Below are positions 1-11,400 of a stretch of 64,000 nucleotides of DNA, in pieces. The notes under the pieces are model-generated. The model saw only the letters and a program-made list of their open reading frames with translations, was not told the DNA's origin and ran no database searches. A program made the translations under genes and the position numbers. The stretch spans positions 434,001 through 498,000 of the forward strand of contig JAHRBC010000003.1 of assembly GCA_022702545.1 (NCBI GenBank). Direction: 5' to 3'. Every line of letters starts with the position of its first letter. Position 1 is the stretch's first letter. The DNA is from Phycomyces nitens. Its lineage: Eukaryota > Mucoromycota > Mucoromycetes > Mucorales > Phycomycetaceae.

Positions 1-803
1 ACTATCGCATGCTTCACTAATTCTAGTCATTAGCGTCTCTTTCTCGAGGAACTTATTTCGCTTCACTTTACTCTTGACAACAGACCAAAACTGTTCAATT
101 GGATTCAGCTCAGGAGAGTACAGAGGAAGATAAACATACCGATATCCTCGAGAATGAATATACTTACCTATACCAGTTGGACTATGGATAGGAGCATAAT
201 CCATGACAAGATAATGACCCTTCATTTCTGGGTACTTGTCCATTTCATCAAGAGTTGCATTTAAAAAGCTCAGATAATGCCCTGTCACCATTCCTATACT
301 ATAACCATTAGTTTCATGACCAAGCTTTCTCTTTTTGATACGCTTTGTAACTCTCAAGCTAACATTAATTAAGCTGGTGGCAGATATTGCCCCTAAAATC
401 GATGTTGAATTTGCTTTAGTTGTTGGCACTGTGACTATTGCAGGAGTTCCCTTTCTTGAGCAAGCCATGGCTCGTTTCAAATTGATATGAAAAGTTGATT
501 CATCAAGAAAGACGCAGTTTGTTGTGAAGTCCAAGTCAGTTTGCTGACACTTTTGCACCCAATCATACCTTTGTTGAATCTTTTCCTCGCTGTTTCTTTC
601 CACAGGTTGGAATTGTGCCTGCTTAATGGATAGATTACATTGAGTCGCCATGAAGTTATAAACGGTACTACGAGAAACGTTGAGCTCTACAAAGTTGTTG
701 CACACGAAGATTTTTTGCACTACATCAAACTCAAAATCAGCGACTTTACTTTTTGAAATGACTGTAGTTTCTTCTTTATCAACATTAACATCATCATCTT
801 CTT
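1..803 (-). CDS. Tc1/mariner (IS630-type, DDE) transposase, C-terminal part, cut by window edge
   Basis: The minus strand is open from a splice-acceptor-like TTTACAG before 803 down to base 1. Reading it shows a helix-turn-helix-like segment (SRSTVYNF), then the three catalytic blocks of Tc1/mariner transposases: VFLDESTFHI (first Asp), YLVMDYAPIH (second Asp) and YSPELNPIEQFWSVVK (third acidic residue). The family cuts and pastes its element by a DDE/D mechanism at TA sites; that is family knowledge. No start codon lies in frame in this exon, so the N-terminal DNA-binding exon is missing or upstream in unrecognised sequence, and the C-terminus continues outside the window. No terminal inverted repeat was found between it and the carotenoid gene that ends at 906. 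A decayed relative lies at 25858-26240. Autonomous activity cannot be judged. Confidence 0.85.
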
Positions 804-905
804 CTGTAAAGAAAGGTTACACACATAAAGATAAATAGGAAAGATATACAAAAATAAAGCAGTTTAATAAATTATTATGACAAGAAAGTTATACGCGCAA
901 AGGTA

Positions 906-3063
906 TTAAGCGCGTTTTTGGTTGGATACGTGAGCAGGTAGCCTTCCCAGAGTTGGTACTCTGTTGTAGATCAATCTTTTGAAAGATTCCTTTAAAGCAT
1001 GTGCCATGGTGTTGTGGAAGCCATAAATACAGCGTAATGCAATCCATTGTTGAATGTGTTTGGGGACTTTGGTTCGTAGAGGAAACCCTGGGTTCCGGCG
1101 AAGAGTAGGGCCAATTGCCATATAAATCTCAAAGGCAGCTCGGATACTGTCCTGGACTTCGGCCGGAAGACCATCGATGCCAATTTGTGCCTGATCAGAA
1201 ATCTGGTCTGCCAAAGCAAGAATCCGGAGAGCATAAGCCTTGAGAGTACGCTCACCTAGTTTTGATGGACTGCGAGCCTTCTTGAGGATACTGTAATTCT
1301 TTTGGGGTTGTTTCATGTATTGGAGGGGAACATAGCAGCGACCATTGATGCTATCAGCAATCACATCACGAGCAATGTTTACCAATTGGAGGCACTATAA
1401 CCAAATAGAATATTAGAGATAGGCCATGGCTAGAATAGAATCTAAATGTTACCTGTCCGGTGGAGCGTGCCTTTGACAGGACATCATCTTTACGTGCAGT
1501 CATGTCAGACCGCCAGTTTCCATGGCCAGTCTTGTACATGATGACACATGTACACAGTTCACCAAAGGTACCAGATATCAAGGCTGCATATTGAAGCAGA
1601 TCATTTTGAGCTTTTAGAGGCTGATTCTTGAGATCAAGCTCCCATGCGTCTGTCAATTCAAACATGGCGCGTGGGCAGATATAGTGAGACACACGAGCAA
1701 ATGAACGAAAGGTAGACAGGACATCCTCTGATGGAAGAAGATTTCTATAGTAATCCCAGTTGATAGAGGAAGGAAGTGTGGGATCATCAAAGTATGTGTC
1801 CACTTGTTTGGTAGTGTCGCTGGAGAACACATCGTGCAAGAAGCTTCTAAGGGTCACTAGATTGGCCTGGCTTTGTTCCAGAGTGGGGGCATCATCGACA
1901 AGATCGTCTGCTGTTCTAAAGAAAGCATACAGGAGGCAGAGTTCCTGGCGAAGGTTGGTTGGAAACAAGGCAGCCATGGTCTTCCATGATCTAGATGCCG
2001 GACCGAGCAATCGGATTGCAGTCTCAAGATCACTGATAGGTCCGAGCGGAAGATCCGTTTCGGAAGGCATGTGGCTGACCAGTTTTGCCACACCATACCA
2101 GTATTCAATAGCCGTTGGGCTCTGCATGCGGGCAAGAATGGTTGGGTTGGTTGTGATTAGGTAGGGGTACATATTGATGATTGCATCAATATGATCGAGT
2201 ACATTGCATGCCATGGCAATTGTGAGTGTAAGTGCAATCCAGTCTATGGCTGACCATGTTTCCCATTGTCCTGGGACATTGTGAATAGATAGCATGGCTG
2301 CAGTTGTGGACACTCCAGAAGACAGACCGATAACCTTCCATCGACGGACAAGAAAAGGGCCAGATATATACCAAAGTACACCCATCATTGGACTCAATAG
2401 TTGGAGTACTGGGTGATCGAGCAAGGGATGTCTGTATGATGTATCATTCAGGAGAAATAAATGACAGGCGGGATGAGTGGACCGGGATATTAAAGAGGAA
2501 AATGAACAGGGGCAAGGGTTAGTGTATGATGGACAGGCCAAGGCTGTTATACATTACCTCGATACACTAATACTGACGAAAACAATGGAAAAGACATGGC
2601 GAATCAAGGCTGATAATATTGGGTTGCAGTCCGGGCGAACATAGAGAATTGCAAATTGCCACCGAGACAACAGTCCACACAATGTGATTGTGGTTGCGGC
2701 TGTGAGAACCAGAAATATTATGTCTGATAGTAAAACTGGTCCAGAGAGTAATCGTTCAGAGGGTAGATTATAAATTGAATGAGCTGTTTCCGGAGAGAGG
2801 TAATAGAGAGGCCATCCAAGAGGGTATTCGGTTGTATTTGAAGCAAAGTAGGATGGTTTCTGGGGCTCATCTGATAGACAGATATAGGCACAGAATGGTG
2901 TTATTAAGCTAGCGGCTGTTATAAGAATGTATTTAAACCAGTCAAGTTTGGTTATAAAGGGGCGATAAAGGACAATTGAGACTATAAATGCCCCAAAGGC
3001 ATGGACAACGCTTGTCGACATTAATATGATATGATTAGAAAGAGAATAAAGATAATTATTCAT
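906..3063 (-). CDS. carRP: Bifunctional lycopene cyclase/phytoene synthase-like protein (CarRP/CarRA family), cyclase motifs degenerate
   Basis: Three exons (3063-2558, 2431-1453, 1394-906) join in frame to 657 residues; the Mucorales two-domain enzymes are about 600. The C-terminal half is a phytoene synthase: an aspartate-rich motif near residue 341 (FFRTADDLVDD) and a second near 501 (NIARDVIAD), which bind the diphosphates of two geranylgeranyl diphosphates. The N-terminal half is a chain of hydrophobic segments laid out like the fungal heterodimeric-type lycopene cyclase, but the two PLEE/PVEE signatures are absent: the first site reads NLPSERLL (near residue 100), the second ETWSAIDW (near 222). 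Phytoene synthesis is therefore plausible and lycopene cyclisation doubtful. In Mucorales the orthologue is usually divergent from the phytoene desaturase gene carB; no such gene is seen here, which fits a paralogue. The start at 3063 follows a TATA-poor leader and begins MNNYLYSLSN. Confidence 0.85.
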
Positions 3064-3262
3064 TAGAGACGACTTGTCAGCTGTATTTATACGATTCGGG
3101 AGATATTTTTTTTCTTTACCCCCTCCCCCCTTTTTTTTAATTTTTATGATTTTCAGAGGATTGATAGTGGCAAATATATACACCCTTGTATTGAATATAA
3201 ACTCTGTAAAACTTACCAATTGGTTTGGTTAGACACATATTGATATCATGGTATCCAAAACG

Positions 3263-3418
3263 TCAAGAATCTTGGTTTGGATATTCAATATATAGAAGGA
3301 ATACAAAGCCAAGCTCACTTTCTTGCATAAGAGCATACATCTTGTTGAATAGCCGCCATTTTCCGATTACACAAGGATCTTTTGGCTGATAGACTCTGTA
3401 GGTCTTCAACTCAGCCAT
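3263..3418 (-). CDS. Small ORF upstream of the carotenoid gene, unrecognised
   Basis: A 51-codon frame begins ATG at 3418 (MAELKTYRVYQPKDP) and ends at 3263. It lies 200 bp upstream of the CarRP-like start on the same strand. The composition looks protein-like, with few low-complexity stretches, and a GTATTC donor followed by CTAACC and TTTTACAG could splice it further. I do not recognise the sequence. It could be the first exon of a gene whose rest was lost, an upstream ORF in the carotenoid leader, or chance. Confidence 0.25.
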   Translation of the reverse strand: MAELKTYRVYQPKDPCVIGKWRLFNKMYALMQESELGFVFLLYIEYPNQDS

Positions 3419-6400
3419 TGTAGAACACTATTCGTTGTCTTTTCCACTTTGCTTTCCTCACAAATATGCGAGTCGCCAATAAATATCCAAGAACCTTATA
3501 TATTTGGGTTATAAAACTTCAATTTAGCAATCCCCTTCCACCTCCAGGTCTCACTAACCCCTTCCTTTGCCTAAATTCTCCTGTTGTGTGTACCTCTGGC
3601 AATAAAACAGGTCTAGATAATTATAGAGAGACGAGTGATATGTACCATGGTCCAATACATACCAAGTATTTTATGTAATCAAGGCCAAGTTCTCGACTGT
3701 GCCATGTATGCATTGGGTTATTCAAATGGGTGTTGTACGCCAGTAAACAAAAAAAATGGTTGCAAAAAAGAATAGATGTTTGGATTTGGATCTAGTGGGC
3801 TTAAACCGGTTTATTTTCTACTTTTTCTCTGTCCTTTCTCTATTTATTTTTATATAGTTAAATTCACTTTTTAGACCTGTTGGTACCCCAGGATCTTACA
3901 GAGGGATAGCAGTTGTTTTTTGCCGAAAAGAAAAAAGGAAGTCTTTCTCGTGAAATATGTCTTTTTTGTAACAAGATGGACTAAATTTTGACACTTGTCT
4001 GTCATTCCATTTTGACCTATGCACGGTCAATGAAGATTGTCCTTGAAGAGAGACGATCTTTCAAGGCATTTACTGTTTCTCAGGTTCACAAAGAATGCAC
4101 ATAATTTAAACAGGCCCTGCTCTTGTTTATTTAGAAAAAAAATGATCCTTTAGAGAATTTGGAGTATATAAAGAGGTGGTTATTGGGATACGTTTTCTTT
4201 TTCAATTTTATTTAGATTTCAAAACTATCTAACTTTCTGGTGTTCTCAGTAATCTCATGGTGTCTTTCCACAGCTCCGCCTTGCCAATAGGTAGAAATGG
4301 GGTAAGGGAGAGATTTGCTTTCTTCTTTTCAATAGGATACTATCTATTTTCAGTCCTCTCTTTTTAGAAATAAGATGATTCAGAGACTTCCCCTACTGTA
4401 GTCTTATCGTATTAATATTACTATACGAAGAGGTAAGATATATATATATTATTTGTTTTTATGCTTTAATTCGTTATTGAAAAATATTTTGTTTTATTCA
4501 TCTTACTCCTAAGAGTGGCTACACTACGACCAGCCGATATGATCTACTCAAAGGTATTGCCACCAACGTGCTTTTAGTCTCTTGTATCAGACCCATTAGT
4601 AGTGGCGGCAAGTATTTTTGGTCCAATTTTTTAATGAGAAAAGTCCAATGGAAACAAAATAGGAGACTAGGCTGTGAGAAAAAAAAACTGCCGTTGCAAA
4701 CCTTGATAAATTGCCTCTACGAGAATTCAAGTTGACGGTGGCGACATGAGTTGTACAAGAGACAGTTACTCTTATCCCTGATGCAGGTGGTGCTCCATCA
4801 TCTTGTTGATTTGAAAATCACAAAGGGGAAGGGGATACTCTAATTATTGTAAGTGTAGGCTGTATTTCATTCTTATGTTAGAGGCGCACAAAGAAATGCG
4901 GATGTCTCACAAGAACACTAGAATAATCTTAGCTTGTCTATATATACCTTGATAATATATATATATGTATATATGTATATACATATTGATCAGATTGCAA
5001 ATTTAATATATAAACGTAAAATATTATTATGACATAATTTATGAACCATGGACCGATTGATCAAGAAAAATCCTAGTACTAGAGTGTATGGTACATGTGC
5101 TAGGCAAGGTATATGCCTAGATCCTCTTATAGTATTGTGTTTATATGAACCAAATCTTATTTGATTAATCCTGTTACTGAACTGTTTACTTTTTCTCTAT
5201 TGACGATTTCAATTGCAAAGAAATACGTCTATCGCTCTAAAAATGATTGAATATTATACGTACAACTCTTCCCAACACAAGGGGACAAACTAGCTCGTGG
5301 ATTACGTAAATTCTTCTGCAGTTTCTTTAACAAGGTTTTGCTAAAAGGTTTTGTAAGATCAATTCAATCTGTAGCATACAGCCCCTTTCCCCTCTTGCGG
5401 CCTATTACTTTGTGTATTTCTCCTGACATGAATAGCTGTTATATTATTCGAAAATAATTGAAGAAATGATGCTTTATCAGAGAGAAATTCATAGATTCTT
5501 TTTTAGTAGCTTGGTATTGTTGGCTGGTTTAGGTAGTCTACTGATATAGAAGTGTATATCAACAAATTCATTTAAACTATATAGGATGGTAAGACAGTAT
5601 TGAGATCTTCAATTCAATTTATTGAAAATGTAAAGGACCGAGATGTCCGTCACTTGGTTATAAATCTGTTTCAAGACGATGTAGAGGTTTTTCTGTGGAA
5701 ATTAACACACCTACATTTAAATAAAACATGGCATTAATTATACCGTGCACTGCATAGATGGAGAGCATATTGAAATACTATAAAATCATAAAGTGATACG
5801 AATGCTACATATCTCACAAGCAGGGTTTCCCTCCAGTTTCCTATATTCTTTTATTTTTTTTAACAAATTAAAATTATTTTCAGGCATTATATTTACCTTT
5901 TTTAGGGAAAAAAATAAATAGTTTCTAGTCGAATTGAATATATATTTATATAATATTATTTACAAAAGTATAAAGCCTCAAATCAACAAACCATCTTTGT
6001 CAATATGGTTTATTCAAATCGCATGTTTTTTGAAGAATTAAAGATCCTCAACTACCACATTTCTCTGTATATTTTTAAACATAGGCTATACGGTTAAAAC
6101 GTCCGAGACTCGTCAACTAACACTGTTAAAGGGGTTGCCGGGAACTCCCATTTTCATTGGAGACTTGTAAATAAAACCTCTAGGTACAATTGATCTGTTT
6201 CTTTTCGATTTAACAAGGTCTTTCAAAAACACGCCAAGACAAAATGCAATAAAATATATTTTTCTCTTATTTTCGATAAGCACCGGTGAAATTTATTCAG
6301 GGGGTCCAATGTATTATTTTAAAAAAAAACTATATAGGTAGTACGCTGAATTTCTTTATTTTTTCCTCAAATTATTCGTTCTTTTTTAAACAACTAATTC

Positions 6401-7609
6401 TCTTGAGTTTCCTTTCCGTCTGTTTTCAATATTTTCTATCATCCTATTTCGTTGTTCTGTTTGCCTTATGTTTGCTATTGTCGTTTCCCAAAACATTTGT
6501 CATTATATCCAGGAGTCTTTTGTTTACTTTGATAATATATACATATTACATGAAATCTGCATTTATATTGCTGCAATTCACCCAATTATGTAATCGAACC
6601 AACCAAATTCTAATAATTTTACTTAAAAAACACCTTTTTTTTTTAATATTTGTAAAATATCCAATCCGATGTTTATAGAAAACACATGTTACTTCCCAGG
6701 GTTAAGAATCATGACAGATAAACATCTTTTCATTTCACAGAGATCAATGTTTTTTGCAAAATATTTTCAAAGAATGAAATTGGTTTTGTCAAACACATGT
6801 TTTTTGTAAAGCATAAAATTAATTGTGAAAATATCCAATTTTTTTTTAATAGAAATACAAGCATCTAATGGTTGTTGCCATTAAGCTTAATGCTGTCAAA
6901 AGACAATCTTCGCAAGATAAATTGTAGAGTCCATGTGTAGAAAGTTTGCTTTAACGAATAATATTTTTAATTGATTATATAATTATCAGGGGCCAATACT
7001 ACTTGTATAAATAGTTTTAGCCACACCTCATGACAATAGGTATAGATGTTTATTAGATGAGATGTCTGTAAAACAAAAAAGCAGATATTTAATTAGTCAT
7101 AGATTATAATACTTGGGACTGACCTCAGCTAATTAACTTGAATGCTTCAACATTTCCAAAGATATCTGTATAGCACTCAAAATATTTTAAAGAGAAGAGG
7201 TACTAGACACAATGGTCATGCATTTTAGGTCTACTAGACCTGACTTTTTACAAATAAATTATAATTGTATTTACAAAGGCTTGTATTAAATCCTTGGCAA
7301 AAGGTTACTTTATTTTAGTTTTTTATACATCCTACAATAAGATAGTATAGAATAGGCTTTTATAAAATGCATACAAAGAAAATAATAAATCCTTAACTAT
7401 GATCTAATCTAATTTACTCTTGATCCATTTATATTATTAATATCATTCCTTGATCCTGACCTGTACCAACTCTTTGGAACACTTACAGATATACTTTTAG
7501 AAAGAGTATCTTTTATTTATGACCGTGAATCACTTGTAGCTGTTTGATAAACTTGGGTGTTATCATAGTATTTTTTTTCTTTATTATACTATTGTTTGTC
7601 TTTTGAACT
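3419..7609. other. AT-rich spacer, about 4.2 kb, no gene recognised
   Basis: Both strands carry only short, T- or A-rich frames; the longest (6286-6678) is a run of Phe, Leu and Ile codons drawn from poly-T and looks like chance. Short TA runs occur at about 4440-4450 and 4957-4985. No tRNA, transposase motif or LTR-like end pair was seen. Confidence 0.5.
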
Positions 7610-7888
7610 TGTGGTATACACACCACAGCTGAGTAAAATACAAACTCCACAACCGATATCTGGTTCCTCTTTGCTAATGACCATGGCAAGATAACATCCC
7701 AGGAGCAGTTACACACCAGGCACACGTACACTTCACACTACTACAGTGATAACCGACCATTACACAATAGAGATTATTAGAACAAGGGAACTAGAATAAT
7801 AACTATATAAACCACCATAATATTCTTTCTTCAATAAATAAGACTCTCACAGTATCTATAAGTTCCCCAAAAACCCTTAATTACCACA
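7610..7888 (+). repeat. Solo LTR, copy 1 (279 bp), flanked by GAACT duplication
   Basis: The block starts TGTGGTATACAC and ends TTACCACA, so it has TG...CA ends with short inverted termini. It is flanked by the same five bases, GAACT, at 7605-7609 and 7889-7893, as expected of an integrase-made target-site duplication. Inside are a TATATAAA box and AATAAA, in that order on the plus strand, as in an LTR promoter and poly-A signal. Related copies lie at 62034-62310 (same strand) and 58593-58874 (inverted). No internal retrotransposon region is attached to any of them. Confidence 0.8.
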
Positions 7889-8149
7889 GAACTTATTAGA
7901 AATTGTTTTATATATAGTTTTCAAGATGTGTTGCATATAAAGACTAGCTTAATAATTTTAATACTAATATTAAAGAGTTTATAGTTAATACTACCTACTC
8001 TTAGATTAAAAATACATCAAAAAAGATATAAACTTTTTAAGATTTTTAGAGGTTAACTGACTATTAGCTCTATACTTTTAGTTTTGATTAAAATTTTTAA
8101 TAGATTTATTAGCAGTAGCTTTTATAATTAAATTAATAAGTTTTATACT

Positions 8150-8375
8150 TGTAGCAAAATTAATCAAAACACGATATGTCAATTTTACTTGTAATTTATT
8201 TCCAAAGTAAAAGAGAAACTAAACTTCTGTATATTCTAGAATTTGTGTTTAAGTATCTGGCTGAGTGTTAATATGATAATAATTGGTAGCTTAGTTTAAA
8301 TCTACTTGTGTAGATTTCACTATGTAGCTTTTGTTATCCCATAATAAATTATTGTACTATGGTGGTTTTACCACA
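8150..8375 (-). repeat. 3' LTR of the chromovirus (226 bp)
   Basis: On the coding (minus) strand it begins TGTGGTAAAACCACC, which can fold into a small hairpin, and ends GCTACA. It matches 13646-13871 throughout by eye. Confidence 0.95.
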
Positions 8376-8383
8376 CTCCCCCC
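8376..8383 (-). other. Polypurine tract of the chromovirus
   Basis: Minus-strand GGGGGGAG directly touches the 3' LTR, the position where plus-strand DNA synthesis is primed in LTR elements. Confidence 0.8.
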
Positions 8384-8441
8384 AGCCAGGTTCAACTATC
8401 GTTGAAACGACTTGTTGTTAGAAAATATCAAAAAAAAAAAT

Positions 8442-11400
8442 TTAAGCCTTGCGTGGACGTCCTCTTTTTCGAGTAGGCTGATCCTGAGTAACAGTAGTGA
8501 CTGTTGTTGCTCTTGATCGTTTTGTTCCCAGTTCAATCGCATTGGAATTTGTAGTCGGTACTTGGTTATCGACTTTCCTTGGTCGACCTCTCTTACGAAT
8601 AGGTTGGATGACATTCGGAGTATTGGTGAGCAAAGCTTTAGTTTTTTGCTCCTCTACTCGTTTCCAATATTTTCGAATAGGTTCGGGTGATCTAAACTCT
8701 CCCGCATGGATCCATGAATTTTCACGCTCCCCTAATCCTTTCCATTTTACCAAGAATAGACGCGAATGTCCTGATCCTTTATGATCACGGATTTCATCCA
8801 CTTCTACATATTCATCTTCAATGGCGGTTTCGTCGATATTCACAACCTTTAGTTCTGAAGGAGTATAGTCCCTATGCAAGAGTTCATTGGTTTCGTCTCT
8901 TAATACATAGTTGTTGCTTTCAGTTTTGCGCACCACTACGAATGGTCCTTCAAACAGTGGTGATAATTTTGTGTCCCTAGACGGTAGTCGTACCATAACT
9001 GTTTGTCCCAGTGGTATATCGATCAGATAATGTTTCTTGTTAAACTTTTTATCATATTCTTCGATCAATTGCATTGTACGTTTCTTTATCGCAGGGAATA
9101 CCACTGTTGACATTTTCTCGGCACGCTGTAGTAATTCTTCTTCAGTTATACATCTTTTGGTTGTAGACGATTCTGCGTTGTCGTTAGAGTAATCTCCAAC
9201 TTTGTTAACTTTTCGAGCGAACATCAGCGAAAATGGGCTTGATCCAGATCTCGTACGGATCTTCAAATTGCAGCATAGTTGAGCTGTAGGCAATATTTCA
9301 TCCCAGTTTCTGAAGTCTTGTCCGCATAATTTACGCAGCGTGTTTGTTATCATCTTGACGCTGGTTTCGGCAATCCCATTTCCTTGTGGGTAGTAAGCCG
9401 TTGAGAACTTATGCTTTATGCCTAGGATTTGTGTAATGGATTGCATCAAGCTGTTTCTGAATTCTCGTCCGTTATCGGATTGGATAAACCGTCCCACAAT
9501 CGCAATACCATAATCTCCAAACACCCCAGTCAATGCCTTGGCAACAGTGTCACTTTGTTTGTTTGGTAATGGTCTTGCGATTATGTATCTGGTTGCTATG
9601 TCCACCACCACCAATATGTACATGTTTTGGTTCTCGGTGACAGCAAATGGTCCTGCCAGATCCATCGCAATATGATCAAATACATCCCAAGCAACTATGC
9701 TTTTCTTAGGATTATATCCACGTTTCACGATGGTATGTTGAGCACAGGGTATACAGCTTGATATTACTTCCTTGCATTCTTTATACATTGATGACCAATA
9801 CACACCATCACTTAGTAATGATCGCACTACTCCTTCTATGCCAAAGTGCCCCATTTTATGAGCTTCTTCCATCAGAGTTTTTCTGTCTGCTCGCGGTGGA
9901 ATCAAGTAGTCCAGGGTTGCTTCTTTGAATTGTTCATTGTTGAGTTTTACGGCTAGGATATGTAGGTCTTTGTCTTTACTATGCACTATTTGTCTTTTGG
10001 TAAAGTGCTCTCCTCTTTTCTTAACTGCAGAGGTTGTGTTGTCATCGTGTTCGATGTTCTGCCTTTTAATCATGATGTACTTTAGCATCTTACGAATTAC
10101 TTGATCCTCCTCTTGTTTCTGTTGAATGTCTACTTCAACAGGAGGGTAAAGTCGACTCAGCGCATCTGGTAGGGTATTGTCTACTCCTTTGACATAGCTA
10201 ATTTTGAGTCGCCCATATTCATTGAGAGTATCAACATAATTTTGTAAGTTGCTGGACAGGTAGCTGCTAGAATATAAATAGATCAGGGCTGAATGATCCG
10301 TGCGAATTTCTAAATTTGGATTTCCCAAGAGTAGAGGACGGAATCTTTCTAATCCGAATATAATAGCGTAGATTTCACGGCGGTTAGTTGACCACAGCCG
10401 TTGGTGTTTGTTTAGAGACTTGGATATGAACGCAATATGCTTGTTACGTCCATCCTCCGCTTTCTGGTACAGAATGGCAGATATTCCATATAATGATGCA
10501 TCTGTTTGCATGAAGAACTTTTTGCTCATATCTGGGGCGTGTAAGATTGCACTTGACAATAGTACTTTCTTTATAGCCTCTAGACATTCTGTATGTTTAT
10601 CATTCCATTTGGCCTTTACGTTGGGTTCATAGCGCAGTTGATCCAACGGTGCAGTTAACTTGGCACTCATCGGAATATAGTCTCGCATAAAGGTGATGGT
10701 TCCCATCAGTTTCCTTACTTGTTCTGCAGACTGACAGATTGGCCATTCCTGAATATTGGACAGTTTTCGGAAATCGATCTTTGTAATACCAGGGCCAACT
10801 ACGAATCCCAAGGTGAAAATTGTTGTTTGGAAAAATTTGCACTTTTGTACATTGAGTTTCAAATTAGCAGCAGTGAGTTTGTTGATTACTGTTTGTACGA
10901 GTTTGGCATGTTGATCAGGAGTACTGAATAGAATACAGTCATCGACATAAGATTCTACACCTTCCGTATCTCCCAAAATAATTTTAATAACTCGGCAGAA
11001 CAAACTTGTAATTGTTTTTAATCCAAAGCAACATGCTTGCCACTTATAAGTTTTGTTTTCAAAAGTAAATGAGAGTACTTCTTGATCAGACTCTTTAACT
11101 TTAAATGAGTGATACGCATTTTTCAAGTCCAACTTTGAGAAAACCATTCCTGGTTTTGCTACCTTTCGAAAGATGTCTTGAATGCAGTTCACCGCATAGT
11201 CTTCTTTATATGAGTCCGAAATATTGACATTAATCCGGCGTAAGTCTTGTACTATACGAAGCTTTGTCAAGGCTCCATCATCTCCTTTCTTGGGGATTAC
11301 CAACAAAGGAGAATTATACCTAGCACTAGGCTCGGCTGGCACAACTAATCCACTCTGTAACCACTCATTAAGTTGCTTCTGTATTTCAGGCATGTATTTA

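Noticed and set aside
6286..6678. A 130-codon frame in the left spacer.
   Set aside because: Its Phe/Leu/Ile content follows from poly-T sequence; there is no domain, no promoter and no splice structure.
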